Shown: positions 1 to 8,596, counted from the first letter of the stretch. The stretch: 64,000 nucleotides of DNA from Rhizobium leguminosarum (GCF_002953715.1 NZ_CP025012.1:4459001-4523000); one strand, 5' to 3'. Translations and numbers: made by a program. The notes: generated by a model from the letters alone, not told the origin.

Positions 1-1
1 C

Positions 2-226
2 CTCATGCTGTCGGATGCCTATCCCGAATACGGCCATCCCTTCAAAGGCCATGAAGGCTTCGCCATCCAGCTGGTTATCGACGATATCGATTTCTGGTGG
101 GATCGTGCCGTGGCTGCCGGCGCCGAAGTCGTCATGCCGGTCGAACTGATGTTCTGGGGCGACCGCTACGGCCAGCTTCGTGATCCGTTCGGCGTCCTCT
201 GGGGCCTGAACGCACCGTCCAAATAA
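2..226 (+). CDS. VOC (glyoxalase/bleomycin-resistance) family protein, C-terminal part
   Basis: The 5' end lies outside the window, so only the last 75 codons are present. The fragment has the repeat pattern of PhnB-like VOC proteins: a hydrophobic strand, a D-D-I-D-F-W helix start, an A-A-G-A-E-V-V-M-P segment and the closing D-R-Y-G-Q-L-R-D-P-F-G motif followed by W. These folds bind a divalent metal and act on small substrates, but the substrate cannot be read from this part. The reading frame is open to the left edge and ends at a TAA stop. Confidence 0.7.
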   Translation, partial: LMLSDAYPEYGHPFKGHEGFAIQLVIDDIDFWWDRAVAAGAEVVMPVELMFWGDRYGQLRDPFGVLWGLNAPSK

Positions 227-241
227 GGGACAGCCGCAATC

Positions 242-272
242 GGCGGACCGCGCGAAACGTCGCGTGGCCGCC
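242..272 (+). terminator. Imperfect GC-rich hairpin after the VOC gene
   Basis: The arms GGCGGACCGCGCG and CGCGTGGCCGCC can pair around a six-base loop with one mismatch and one bulge. It lies 15 bases after the stop codon. There is no T-run, so it may be an RNA 3' end or processing structure rather than a true intrinsic terminator. Confidence 0.3.
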
Positions 273-289
273 CTCTGTGAAAGATTCTC

Positions 290-318
290 CTTCATTTCGG
301 CGAAAAACTGGACTAGAT
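290..318 (+). promoter_or_regulatory. Candidate sigma-70 promoter of leuD
   Basis: CTTCAT and CTAGAT are separated by 17 bases, matching the rhizobial housekeeping consensus CTTGAC-N17-CTATAT at 4 of 6 and 5 of 6 positions. The -10 ends about 41 bases before the leuD start. This is a pattern match only. Confidence 0.4.
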
Positions 319-359
319 GCAAATTCAGAAAGTAGATTTGCTGAAATGGAGCATGGATC

Positions 360-968
360 ATGGATAAATTCGTGAAGCTCACCGGCGTTGCAGCACCGCT
401 GCCGGTCGTCAACGTCGACACCGACATGATCATTCCGAAGGATTATCTGAAGACGATCAAGCGCACCGGCCTCGGCACCGGCCTCTTCGCGGAAGCCCGC
501 TACAATGAGGACGGCTCAGAAAACCCGGATTTCGTGCTGAACAAGCCGGCCTATCGCGATGCCAAGATCCTCGTTGCCGGCGACAATTTCGGCTGCGGCT
601 CCTCGCGCGAGCACGCGCCCTGGGCGCTTCTGGATTTCGGCATCCGCTGCGTGATCTCGACCAGCTTCGCCGACATTTTCTACAACAACTGCTTCAAGAA
701 CGGCATCCTGCCGATCAAGGTCAGCCAGGAGGATCTCGACAAGCTGATGGACGACGCCTCGCGTGGCTCCAACGCCATCCTGACCGTCGACCTCGAAAAC
801 CTCGAGATCACCGGCCCCGATGGTGGCTTGATCAAGTTCGATCTCGACGAATTCAAGCGCCACTGCCTGCTGAACGGTCTCGACGATATCGGCCTGACCC
901 TGGAAAAGGGCAAGGCGATCGACAGCTTCGAAAAGAAGAACGCCGCTTCGCACCCCTGGGCAGCCTGA
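360..968 (+). CDS. leuD: 3-isopropylmalate dehydratase small subunit
   Basis: LeuD is the small subunit that pairs with LeuC (not in this window) to isomerise 2-isopropylmalate to 3-isopropylmalate in leucine synthesis. The 202-residue length is normal for the family. The substrate loop DNFGCGSSREHAPWAL is at residues 75-90. The start is chosen because GGAG sits 8 bases upstream; two nearer upstream ATGs are out of frame. A strong terminator follows. leuB lies 1.2 kb downstream on the same strand, with a reverse-strand gene between them, so the two leu genes are not one simple transcript. Confidence 0.97.
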   Translation: MDKFVKLTGVAAPLPVVNVDTDMIIPKDYLKTIKRTGLGTGLFAEARYNEDGSENPDFVLNKPAYRDAKILVAGDNFGCGSSREHAPWALLDFGIRCVISTSFADIFYNNCFKNGILPIKVSQEDLDKLMDDASRGSNAILTVDLENLEITGPDGGLIKFDLDEFKRHCLLNGLDDIGLTLEKGKAIDSFEKKNAASHPWAA

Positions 969-992
969 GCCCTCTCCAATCGGTTATCGATC

Positions 993-1021
993 AAGCCGGG
1001 CTTTCGCCCGGCTTTTTCTTT
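993..1021 (+). terminator. Intrinsic terminator of leuD
   Basis: A perfect nine-base stem AAGCCGGGC / GCCCGGCTT with loop TTTC is followed by TTTCTTT. It starts 24 bases after the leuD stop. Confidence 0.85.
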
Positions 1022-1062
1022 ACAGTGCCGCGCGTCTTTTCAGACGCGCAAAGGACGCTGTA
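1021..1062 (-). repeat. Rhizobial intergenic palindromic repeat, copy A1
   Basis: Read on the reverse strand this is TACAGCG-TCCTTT-GCGCGTC-TGAAAA-GACGCGC-GGCACTGTA, a nested hairpin. It matches the copy at 4349-4390 at nearly every base, including the flanking CAATTYAAA segment. It lies between the leuD terminator and the 3' end of the dehydratase gene. Confidence 0.85.
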
Positions 1063-1082
1063 ACACTTTAAATTGCGGCACA

Positions 1083-2024
1083 TCAGAGAAATTTCTCTTT
1101 CCAGGCCTCAAGCTTTTCGAGCGACACGCCGATGCCACCACAGACTTCGATAAGCGGATTGTCGAAGCGCTGAAGCAACCCTGCATGCACATCGGCAACG
1201 GCAAGGGCCGCGCCGCAAGCCGGCTCGACCAGAATGCGCTGCGCATCGGCAAATTTCAGGCAGGCGACAACGGCATCAGCATCGCTGACGACAACACTTT
1301 CGATCGGATGCTGCTTCGGCAGGTCGAAGACATGCTGCGCCACCTGCCGCGCCCCGAGCGAATTGGCAATCGAGGTAATGGCGGGAAGGGTGATACGCTC
1401 ATTCGCCTTGAGGCTGGCATTCAGCGAAGCCGCCCCTTCCGTTTCAACGGCGATAACAGGCACATCGGAACGCCCGTTGCGCTTCAACCCCTCGACAATG
1501 CCGGCAAGCAGCCCGCCGCCGCCGACGCTGGTGACGACGCAATCGAATTTTGCCCCCTTCGCCACCACCTCGTCGATCAACGTAGCATGGCCATCCCACA
1601 GAAGCGGATGGTCGAAGGGATGCACATAGGTTGCCTTGCGGCTCCGGGCGAGTTCGATCGCATGGGCATTGGCCTCATCGAAAACCGAACCATGAACGAG
1701 GACATTCGCGCCCGTTGCGGCAATCGTCTGCCGGACATCGGCCGCCGTCGTCTCCGGCACCACGATCGTGACCGGCACCCCGAGCGCCCGGCCGGCATAA
1801 GCCGCGGCAATACCGGCATTGCCGCCGGAAGCGCAAAAGATCTCGCGCGCCCCATTTTCCACCTCGTACTGGCAAAGCCGTCCGACGCCGCGCAGCTTGA
1901 AGCTGCCGGAAGGCTGCAGCGCATCGAGCTTCAGCCAGAGCGGTTTGCCGCTGGCGCTGTAGCCAGGTGCCGTCTGGACCAAGGGCGTATCGAGGTGGAG
2001 AGGCGCGAAAGGCATGGGAACCAT
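1083..2024 (-). CDS. PLP-dependent serine/threonine dehydratase-like enzyme
   Basis: A fold-type II PLP enzyme of the L-serine/L-threonine ammonia-lyase group, which deaminates hydroxyl amino acids to 2-oxo acids. The PLP lysine is Lys43 in SGSFKLRGVG, the asparagine loop SGGNAG is at 66-71 and the glycine-rich phosphate loop GGGG is at 168-171. At 313 residues it has no C-terminal ACT domain, so it resembles catabolic rather than biosynthetic, isoleucine-regulated threonine deaminase. It lies on the reverse strand between leuD and leuB. A second ATG at codon 4 is a possible start. The preferred substrate cannot be decided from sequence. Confidence 0.85.
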   Translation of the reverse strand: MVPMPFAPLHLDTPLVQTAPGYSASGKPLWLKLDALQPSGSFKLRGVGRLCQYEVENGAREIFCASGGNAGIAAAYAGRALGVPVTIVVPETTAADVRQTIAATGANVLVHGSVFDEANAHAIELARSRKATYVHPFDHPLLWDGHATLIDEVVAKGAKFDCVVTSVGGGGLLAGIVEGLKRNGRSDVPVIAVETEGAASLNASLKANERITLPAITSIANSLGARQVAQHVFDLPKQHPIESVVVSDADAVVACLKFADAQRILVEPACGAALAVADVHAGLLQRFDNPLIEVCGGIGVSLEKLEAWKEKFL

Positions 2025-2125
2025 CCAGGGAAGTAAAGCTCGGGGCTGCCGTTCTAATCCGTTTGCAGGCGCAGGAGCAACTATCGCGGCTCAGAGCGAA
2101 GCGTACCGATTCACCCCTTCTCTCG

Positions 2126-2154
2126 CTTGAAATGCCCATTTCCGGGGTCTAAGA
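2126..2154 (+). promoter_or_regulatory. Possible leuB promoter
   Basis: CTTGAA, a 17-base spacer and CTAAGA. The -35 matches the rhizobial consensus at 5 of 6 positions but the -10 at only 3 of 6. It is 32 bases upstream of the leuB start. Confidence 0.3.
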
Positions 2155-2185
2155 AGCCGCAACTAGTTTTTCCCAGGAGGGTTTC

Positions 2186-3298
2186 ATGACAGCGCGCAAT
2201 CTTTTCCTGCTGCCGGGTGACGGCATCGGTCCCGAGGCCATGGGCGAGGTCCGCAAGATCATCGCCTATATGAACGAGGCGATGAATGCCGGTTTCGTCA
2301 CCGACGAAGGCCTTGTCGGCGGTTGCGCCTATGATGCACATGGCGCTGCGATCTCGGAAGCCGACATGCAGAAGGCGCTTGCCGCCGATGCCGTTCTCTT
2401 CGGCGCCGTCGGCGGCCCGAAATGGGATAGCGTGCCTTACGAAGTGCGCCCGGAAGCCGGTCTGCTGCGCCTGCGCAAGGATCTGCAGCTCTTCGCTAAC
2501 CTGCGCCCCGCCATCTGCTATCCGGCCCTTGCTGCGGCCTCGTCGCTGAAGCCGGAACTGGTCGAAGGCCTCGATATCCTCATCATCCGCGAGCTGACGG
2601 GCGGCGTCTATTTCGGCGAACCGAAGGAGATCATCGACCTCGGCAATGGCCAGAAACGCGGCATCGACACGCAGGTCTATGATACCTACGAGATCGAGCG
2701 CATCGCCGGCGTCGCCTTCGAAATGGCCCGCACGCGGCAGAACCGCGTCTGCTCCATGGAAAAGCGCAACGTCATGAAGTCGGGCGTGCTTTGGAACCAG
2801 GTGGTCACCGAGACGCACAAGGCGAAATATTCCGACGTCCAGCTCGAACACATGTTGGCCGATGCCGGCGGCATGCAGCTGGTGCGCCAGCCCAAGCAGT
2901 TCGACGTCATCGTCACCGACAATCTCTTCGGCGATATGCTCTCCGACGTCGCCGCCATGCTGACCGGCTCGCTCGGCATGCTGCCATCGGCCTCGCTCGG
3001 CGCGCCTGACGGCAAGACCGGCAAGCGCAAGGCGCTCTACGAACCGGTACACGGCTCGGCCCCCGATATCGCCGGCAAGGGCATCGCCAATCCGATCGCC
3101 ATGATCGCCTCGTTTGCCATGTGCCTGCGTTACTCCTTCAATTTGGTCAAGGAAGCCGACGATCTGGAAAAGGCGATCGCCAACGTGCTCGACAAGGGCA
3201 TCCGCACTGGTGACATCATGGCCGACGGCGCAAGACAGGTCGGCACCGTCGAGATGGGCGATACGATCCTCGCCGAGTTCAAGACGCTTTCTGCCTGA
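2186..3298 (+). CDS. leuB: 3-isopropylmalate dehydrogenase
   Basis: LeuB oxidatively decarboxylates 3-isopropylmalate with NAD to 2-ketoisocaproate in leucine synthesis. The 370-residue protein shows DGIGPE at 12-17, the substrate-binding RELTGGVYFG at 135-144, EKRNVMKS at 192-199 (catalytic Tyr/Lys region) and the metal-binding DNLFGDMLSD at 245-254. The start is fixed by a strong AGGAGG about seven bases upstream. The stop codon is immediately followed by a parS-like site and then a terminator, so ParB may bind at the gene's 3' end. Confidence 0.97.
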   Translation: MTARNLFLLPGDGIGPEAMGEVRKIIAYMNEAMNAGFVTDEGLVGGCAYDAHGAAISEADMQKALAADAVLFGAVGGPKWDSVPYEVRPEAGLLRLRKDLQLFANLRPAICYPALAAASSLKPELVEGLDILIIRELTGGVYFGEPKEIIDLGNGQKRGIDTQVYDTYEIERIAGVAFEMARTRQNRVCSMEKRNVMKSGVLWNQVVTETHKAKYSDVQLEHMLADAGGMQLVRQPKQFDVIVTDNLFGDMLSDVAAMLTGSLGMLPSASLGAPDGKTGKRKALYEPVHGSAPDIAGKGIANPIAMIASFAMCLRYSFNLVKEADDLEKAIANVLDKGIRTGDIMADGARQVGTVEMGDTILAEFKTLSA

Positions 3299-3314
3299 TA
3301 TTTCACGTGAAACA
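3299..3314. other. parS site 1 (15/16)
   Basis: TATTTCACGTGAAACA matches the consensus TGTTTCACGTGAAACA at 15 of 16 positions. It begins one base after the leuB stop. It is about 47 kb from the candidate origin, by far the most distant of the five sites in the window. Confidence 0.85.
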
Positions 3315-3320
3315 GTTCCG

Positions 3321-3353
3321 GCCCTTCGCAGGATTCTTGCGGAGGGCTTTTTT
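3321..3353 (+). terminator. Intrinsic terminator of leuB
   Basis: Ten-base stem GCCCTTCGCA / TGCGGAGGGC (one G-T wobble), a seven-base loop and six T residues. Confidence 0.8.
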
Positions 3354-3489
3354 CCCAGGACCGCAAGCCGCACCGGCTTGGTCGAATTATCCCAAACCGA
3401 CTATCCTCGGCCACAATCTCGTGTATTTTTGCGCCGGATTTTAACGAGCGCATAACCTCGACATTGGAAACGATCTTCCAATGGATTAT

Positions 3490-3535
3490 GCGCCAATTCA
3501 AAATAATAGAGCGTCCTTAGCGCGTCGTGGCACTT
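3490..3535 (+). repeat. Degenerate half-copy of the palindromic repeat (A4)
   Basis: CCAATTCAAAATAATAGAGCG followed by TCCTTAGCGCGTC resembles the left half of the repeat at 4336-4367, including the CAATTCAAAAT lead-in. The right half is missing. It sits in an open frame upstream of the PAP2 gene and argues that coding begins later. Confidence 0.55.
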
Positions 3536-3561
3536 TAGGGCAAATTCGAACGGACGACGGA

Positions 3562-4296
3562 ATGCGGGCATTTTGGGCTTCCCTGAACAGGCGTTGGCGC
3601 CGGAGCAGCGCCGGCATGCCGCCTTTGCGTTGGCAGGCCTGCCTCCTCATCACGCTCAATGCCGTGATTCTGTCCATGCTGCTCTTCGATGCACCGATCG
3701 GCGCCAGCGAGGCTCCTGCACCGGTGAAGCACCTCGGCGAAATACTGACCGGCTTCGGCGATTCCGCCTGGCTGATCTATACCAGCATCCTGCTGTTCTT
3801 TCAGGGCCGGGCGGGCTACAAGCTTGTGAAGACGGCGCGCTCCAAGGCGCAAGCGCTTTATGTCAGCTGGATCGGCGCTTATCTCTTCATCACGGTTGTC
3901 TTCTCCGGGCTGCTCGCCAATCTGCTGAAGCGGGCGATCGGCAGGGCGCGTCCCGATCATTTTCATGACTACGGCATGTTTTCCTTCACGCCCTTTTCAG
4001 GCCATGCCGCTTTCGAAAGTTTTCCGTCCGGCCATTCCACCACGGTCGGCGCCTTCTTCGCTGCCTTCGCGCTGCTGTTTCCGCGCTATCGCATTGCCTT
4101 CATCGCTTGCGCCATCTGGCTCGGCATGACGCGTGTCATGGTCGGTGCCCATTATCCGAGCGACGTCATCGCCGGCCTTGCCTTCGGCGCCTGGTTCTCG
4201 CTGCTGACGGCGATCGTCTTTGCTCGCTGCGGCTTGCTCTTCAAGCTGGCACCGGATGGCTGGCCACTCTCGAAGCGCCTGTTTCGCACTGCATAA
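3562..4296 (+). CDS. PAP2-family membrane lipid phosphatase
   Basis: An integral membrane acid phosphatase of 244 residues with several hydrophobic segments. The three-part active site is complete: KRAIGRARP at 123-131, PSGHS at 155-159 and TRVMVGAHYPSD at 190-201, so the catalytic histidines in the second and third motifs are present. The family includes lipid A 1-phosphatase (LpxE type), undecaprenyl-pyrophosphate phosphatase and PgpB; the sequence does not tell which. The open frame reaches back to 3481, but that part is a repeat remnant and lacks a ribosome site, while ATG 3562 follows GGACGACGG. The start is moderately certain. Confidence 0.85.
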   Translation: MRAFWASLNRRWRRSSAGMPPLRWQACLLITLNAVILSMLLFDAPIGASEAPAPVKHLGEILTGFGDSAWLIYTSILLFFQGRAGYKLVKTARSKAQALYVSWIGAYLFITVVFSGLLANLLKRAIGRARPDHFHDYGMFSFTPFSGHAAFESFPSGHSTTVGAFFAAFALLFPRYRIAFIACAIWLGMTRVMVGAHYPSDVIAGLAFGAWFSLLTAIVFARCGLLFKLAPDGWPLSKRLFRTA

Positions 4297-4298
4297 TT

Positions 4299-4390
4299 CC
4301 TTAAATCGGAATCGATTAAGGATAAAATTATGCAGCAATTCAAAATGTTACAGCGTCCTTTGCGCGTCCGAAAAGACGCGCGGCGCTGTA
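4299..4390 (+). repeat. Rhizobial mosaic repeat, full copy A2
   Basis: It has two hairpins in a row. The first, CCTTAAATCG-gaat-CGATTAAGG at 4299-4321, is followed by an ATGCAGCAATTCAAAATG linker. The second, at 4349-4390, has outer arms TACAGCG / CGCTGTA and inner arms GCGCGTC / GACGCGC. The same two-module layout occurs at 41047-41145. It lies three bases after the PAP2 stop. Confidence 0.85.
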
Positions 4391-4396
4391 ATATGG

Positions 4397-4431
4397 AAAA
4401 GCCCGGCGCCTTGTGAGCGCCGGGCCTTTTT
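4397..4431. terminator. Bidirectional terminator between PAP2 and MFS genes
   Basis: GCCCGGCGC / GCGCCGGGC stem at 4401-4409 and 4417-4425, flanked by AAAA on the left and CTTTTTCT on the right. It can stop transcription of the convergent genes from both sides. Confidence 0.85.
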
Positions 4432-4461
4432 CTCAAGCGCGGATTGGTCTCAATCCGCCGC

Positions 4462-6348
4462 TCAATCCATGGCGTGGATATCCCTGTTCTTCGTTTCCGG
4501 CAGGAAGATCAGGCCGATCACCAGCGTGATCGACGCAAAGACGATCGGGTACCAGAGACCGTAATAGATATCACCCGCGGCAGCGCTCATCGCGAAGGCT
4601 GTCGCCGGCAGCAGGCCGCCGAACCAGCCGTTGCCGATGTGATAGGGCAGCGACATGCCGGTATAGCGGATGCGGGTCGGGAAGAGCTCGACCAACAGTG
4701 CCGCAATCGGGCCGTAGACCATCGTCACATAGAGGACGAGGACGAACAGCACGGCGATCGTACCGATCCAGTTGACGCGGGCCGGATCGGCAACCATGGC
4801 GAAAGTGCCGCCATTGGCGATGTTGTAGACCGCCATGTCGGTGACGCCATTGGCCTCATCCGTCGTCAGCAGCTTGGTCTCGACCAGCTTCGCCGCCGGT
4901 ACGGTTTCCTTCTCGCCGGCGCGCACGGCATCGGCATTGAGCGACAGTTCCGGATTGGCTGCGATGAAGGCATCGAGCTTGGCATCCGGCACCTTGACGG
5001 CGCCGCGGTTCAGCGGGTAGCCGGCATCATGGAGCGCGATGTTGACGCCCTTTTCGAAGGCGCCGGTCATGCCCTTGGCCTTGTCGCCGGCAGCGACGAC
5101 GTCGAAGCTTGGGATCGTCGCGTTGCCGACCTTCACCGTTGCCGGCTGTCCGGCAGTACCGGGCACAACGTCGTAAGGCACCGAGTTCCTCGTCAGGAAT
5201 GCCGTTGCCACGTCGCAAGAACTGGTGAACTTGGCCGTGCCGGTCGGGTTGAACTGGAACCTGCAATCCGCCGGATCAGCCGTCACCGTTGCCCGGATCG
5301 AAGCCTGCGCTTCGGCCAGCGCCGGGTTTGCCGTCCAGGTCATCGCCTTGAACAGCGGATTATAGGTCACCGCCGCAATGAGAAGGCCTGCCATGATGAT
5401 CGGCTTGCGGCCGATCTTGTCGGAGAGACCGCCGAAGATGACGAAGAACGGCGTGCCGAGGAGAAGTGCGATGGCGACCATGACGTTGGCCGAGAACAAG
5501 TCCACCTTCAGCACGTTCTGCAGGAAGAACAGCGCATAGAACTGGCCGCCGTACCAGACGACCGCCTGGCCCATGGTGGCGCCGAGAAGCGCGATGATCG
5601 CGATCTTGGCATTTTTCCATGTCCCGAAGGCTTCGGTCAGCGGCGCCTTGGAGCCTTTGCCTTCCGCCTTCATGCGCTGAAACGCCGGCGACTCGTTCAT
5701 CTTCAGGCGGATCCAGACGGAAATGCCGAGCAGGACGACCGAGACCAGGAACGGAATGCGCCAGCCCCAGGCGGCGAACTGAGCCGCACCCATCAGATAT
5801 TGAACCAGGACGATGACGATCAGCGACAGGAACAGGCCGAGCGTCGCCGTCGTCTGGATCCATGAGGTAAAGTAGCCGCGGCGCCCGTTCGGCGCATGTT
5901 CGGCGACGTAGGTTGCCGCACCGCCATATTCACCGCCCAGCGCCAGGCCCTGGAGCAGGCGCAGCCCAATCAGGATGATCGGGGCTGCGATGCCGATGGT
6001 GGCGGCACCCGGCAGGACGCCGACGAGGAAGGTCGACAGACCCATGATCATGATCGTCATCAGGAAGGTGTATTTACGGCCGACGAGATCGCCGAGACGG
6101 CCGAACACCAGCGCGCCGAAGGGGCGCACCAGGAAGCCGGCGGCAAAGGCAAGCAACGTGAAGATGTTGCGCGTTGCCTCGGGATATTGGGTGAAATAGG
6201 TCGCGCCGATATAAGTGGCGAGCGAACCATAGAGATAGAAATCGTACCATTCGAAAACGGTGCCGAGCGAAGAGGCGAAGATGACCTTCTTCTCTTCGCC
6301 GGTCATCGGACCGGCCTTCGCGCCGTCGATGCTTGCGACATTTGCCAT
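4462..6348 (-). CDS. MFS transporter (metabolite:H+ symporter type) with large loop insertion
   Basis: A major facilitator of the metabolite:H+ symporter group. Recognisable parts are the N-terminal GTVFEWYDFYLYG motif, the signature GRLGDLVGRKYT between helices 2 and 3, LRLLQGLALGGEYGGAATYVAEH, and a C-terminal LFPTRIRYTG and FLPETKNRDIH. At 628 residues it is about 180 longer than usual. The extra sequence, roughly residues 335-515, is soluble-looking, contains two cysteines (ADC and SSC) and sits between helices in the C-terminal half. The start follows GGAGGAC, seven bases upstream. The substrate is unknown; relatives carry dicarboxylates, betaines or sugar acids. Confidence 0.85.
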   Translation of the reverse strand: MANVASIDGAKAGPMTGEEKKVIFASSLGTVFEWYDFYLYGSLATYIGATYFTQYPEATRNIFTLLAFAAGFLVRPFGALVFGRLGDLVGRKYTFLMTIMIMGLSTFLVGVLPGAATIGIAAPIILIGLRLLQGLALGGEYGGAATYVAEHAPNGRRGYFTSWIQTTATLGLFLSLIVIVLVQYLMGAAQFAAWGWRIPFLVSVVLLGISVWIRLKMNESPAFQRMKAEGKGSKAPLTEAFGTWKNAKIAIIALLGATMGQAVVWYGGQFYALFFLQNVLKVDLFSANVMVAIALLLGTPFFVIFGGLSDKIGRKPIIMAGLLIAAVTYNPLFKAMTWTANPALAEAQASIRATVTADPADCRFQFNPTGTAKFTSSCDVATAFLTRNSVPYDVVPGTAGQPATVKVGNATIPSFDVVAAGDKAKGMTGAFEKGVNIALHDAGYPLNRGAVKVPDAKLDAFIAANPELSLNADAVRAGEKETVPAAKLVETKLLTTDEANGVTDMAVYNIANGGTFAMVADPARVNWIGTIAVLFVLVLYVTMVYGPIAALLVELFPTRIRYTGMSLPYHIGNGWFGGLLPATAFAMSAAAGDIYYGLWYPIVFASITLVIGLIFLPETKNRDIHAMD

Positions 6349-6593
6349 TGTCTGTCCTCCACAGAGTGATGATCACGCGCGCGACCTACTCTCCTCAAAG
6401 CATACCCCTGGCCGCGACACGCCTGACGAGAGTGTGCCAGAAACGACAGATCAAAAAGAGAGATGCTTTGGGATTATGACTTTAGTCTAATGGCGCCACG
6501 CTTTGTCACGCACATCAGGTTGCCCGCCGCCCGTGCCGATTGAGCTGCCGGAGGTTTGGAGCAGGTTTCACTGCGGTTTGCGACGTGGACCCG

Positions 6594-7901
6594 TTATGCT
6601 CTCAGCGCCTGCGCCGGCGATTGCCGATAGGCGAGCACCGCCGGCAGCGCAGCGAGAATTGTGGCAAAGGCAAGCAGCACTGCCGCAAGCCCAGCGTCTT
6701 CACGGGCAAAGCCGACCGGCATGGCGACCCCGCTCGTTTGCGAGAACATACCGGACAAGATGAGGGCCGCGGCATAACCGAGTGCGAATCCAAGTGCGAT
6801 GCCAACCGCCACCAGGAAGAAGAATTCCACCCAGACGATGCCGAAAATCGCGCCGCGTGGGGCGCCGAAGGCCCTCAGCGCGCCGATCTGGCGGCGGCGC
6901 TGGCCGATATGGATGACCGTGACCAGCACCAGCGAGGCTGCGACGAGAGCTTGCGCGCCGGAGGCGACTGCGACGAGGATCTGCTTGGCGTCGCCGAGCG
7001 TGGCGTAGAGATTGGTCAGCACCTCGCCGGGAAAGACGGCGACGGTATTGCCGCTGCGATATTCCTGTCGCAGCTTGTAGGCATCGGCGATCGTCTTCGG
7101 CTTGACGAGAATGGCGGGAAGGCCGGGAGCACCCGCAGTCCAGGTCTCATCAAGCGCGGCATCCGGATCGGCTTTCCCGTGATGCCCATGCCCATCGTGA
7201 TCAGCGCCGGCTTTCTCATGCTCATGGCCATGTTCAGCGCTATCCGTTCCGGACGCCGCTTCATGTTCGTGCTCACCGTCCTCCGCATGTTCCTCCGCCT
7301 CCATGCCATGGATGTGCCAGACGGCTTGGATGGGAACGAGAATGGCCCGGTCCCAGGCGGTGCCGGTCGGCCGCAAGCGGCCGGCGATATGATAGACGAG
7401 CTGGGTATGGGTCTCGCCGCCCTCTTCCAGCGACCCGTGCATCGGCTTGATCTCGCCGCCGAGCGGCAGCTTGACAGCGGCGCCGATCACCGCCTCGCCC
7501 TCGCGCGCAAAAATCCTGCCTTCGGCCAAGCCGCCGGACAGGTTCTGCGCCAGCATGGTCGTTGCGCCGATGATCGGATAGGCGGAGAAGGAATCGCCGA
7601 AGCCGATCGGGGCCGCCCAATCGACCCGAGGATCTGCGGCAAGTTTGCCCAGCACTTCACCCGGCATCAACGGTAAAGGCGAGGGCTGCAGGAAGACGGA
7701 GGACAGTACGAGCTGCGTCTCGCTGCCGCCGGCGCCGATCACAAGATCGAATTTATCGGCAGCGCGTGCGCTGCCGAGACGAAGCGCCCGCTCCTGAAGG
7801 ACGACAGAAACGCCGAGCGCCGTCGCAAGCGCCACCAGCAGCACGACCACCAGCGACCCCGCCCAGAGGCGACGAAGATCGGAAAGGATGAAGCGGATCA
7901 T
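6594..7901 (-). CDS. ABC transporter permease (MacB/FtsX type) with His-rich periplasmic loop
   Basis: A 435-residue FtsX-like permease: one N-terminal membrane helix (WAGSLVVVLLVALATALG), a large periplasmic domain and three C-terminal helices. Residues about 196-247 hold a histidine/glutamate-rich stretch with around a dozen His, suited to binding zinc or similar metals. The start overlaps the ATPase stop by four bases (ATGA), so the two are translationally coupled. A DUF3299 protein, this ATPase and this permease correspond in type to Pseudomonas aeruginosa PA4066-PA4064, a Zur-controlled zinc-related ABC locus. A metal role here is inferred from that and from the His loop. Confidence 0.85.
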   Translation of the reverse strand: MIRFILSDLRRLWAGSLVVVLLVALATALGVSVVLQERALRLGSARAADKFDLVIGAGGSETQLVLSSVFLQPSPLPLMPGEVLGKLAADPRVDWAAPIGFGDSFSAYPIIGATTMLAQNLSGGLAEGRIFAREGEAVIGAAVKLPLGGEIKPMHGSLEEGGETHTQLVYHIAGRLRPTGTAWDRAILVPIQAVWHIHGMEAEEHAEDGEHEHEAASGTDSAEHGHEHEKAGADHDGHGHHGKADPDAALDETWTAGAPGLPAILVKPKTIADAYKLRQEYRSGNTVAVFPGEVLTNLYATLGDAKQILVAVASGAQALVAASLVLVTVIHIGQRRRQIGALRAFGAPRGAIFGIVWVEFFFLVAVGIALGFALGYAAALILSGMFSQTSGVAMPVGFAREDAGLAAVLLAFATILAALPAVLAYRQSPAQALRA

Positions 7902-8590
7902 GCAGCCTCTCCCGCCGTCGCCGCGGAATCTTCGCTGATCCGGCCGGAGCCGAAGGTGATGCGCCGGTCGAGGCGGCCCGCCAAGCGCCGGTCGTGTGAA
8001 ACGACAATCAGCGTGCTGCCTTCGGCAATGGCAAGATCAAGGAGGAGATCGCCGACCGCCTCGCCGCTTTCGGCATCGAGGCTTGCGGTCGGCTCGTCGG
8101 CGATGATGACGCCGGGCTTACGCAGCAGCGCCCGGCTGATCGCCACGCGCTGCATCTCGCCGCGCGACATGGTTTCGATTTTTTGGTCGGGGCGGGAAAG
8201 ACCGACCGTGCCCAAAAGCGCATGACCCCGCTCGATGACATCAGCTGTGACAGCGCCGGCAAGCCGCGCCGGCAGGAGTACGTTCTCCAGCGCCGACAGG
8301 CCGGGGAAGAGATGGAACTCCTGCATGACCAGGCCGATATTGGCGGCACGGAACCGATCACGCCGGCTTTCTGAAAAACTCGCGATATTCTCACCGTTCC
8401 AGCGGATGCGGCCTTGCCGCGTCCGCTCCAGCCCAGCAACGATATTGACGAAAGTGCTCTTGCCGGAGCCGGACGCCCCTGTAATGGCGACCCTGCTGCC
8501 TGCATCGATCGACAGGCGGGCGATCGCCAGTGCCGGCGAGGACAGGCCTGGGAAGGCAACGGTCAGGTTTTCGATATCGAGAGCGAGCAT
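7898..8590 (-). CDS. ABC transporter ATP-binding protein (LolD/MacB type)
   Basis: A 230-residue ATPase subunit. Walker A is GASGSGKST, the Q-loop is in VMQEFHLFPGLSALENV, the signature is the slightly divergent MSRGEMQRVAISRAL, Walker B is VIIADEPTASLD and the switch histidine is in VVSHD. This pattern belongs to the LolD/MacB/FtsE group, which pairs with FtsX-like permeases of the type encoded next. Six bases separate it from the DUF3299 stop, and it overlaps the permease start by four bases. It energises whatever the permease moves or extracts; the substrate is not shown by the sequence. Confidence 0.92.
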   Translation of the reverse strand: MLALDIENLTVAFPGLSSPALAIARLSIDAGSRVAITGASGSGKSTFVNIVAGLERTRQGRIRWNGENIASFSESRRDRFRAANIGLVMQEFHLFPGLSALENVLLPARLAGAVTADVIERGHALLGTVGLSRPDQKIETMSRGEMQRVAISRALLRKPGVIIADEPTASLDAESGEAVGDLLLDLAIAEGSTLIVVSHDRRLAGRLDRRITFGSGRISEDSAATAGEAA

Positions 8591-8596
8591 ATCGGT

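Noticed and set aside
2111..3373. 420-codon open frame on the reverse strand across leuB
   Set aside because: It is the antisense shadow of leuB, which has all family motifs and a strong ribosome site; the shadow translation resembles no family.
3481..3561. Upstream extension of the PAP2 gene
   Set aside because: It contains a degenerate intergenic repeat and has no ribosome site, whereas ATG 3562 has one.
4444..5865. 473-codon forward open frame across the MFS gene
   Set aside because: Antisense of a clear transporter; the product is Arg/Asp/Gln-rich with no domain.
6349..6593. Regulatory element upstream of the MFS gene
   Set aside because: No promoter or operator pattern convincing enough to report was seen in this 245-base gap.
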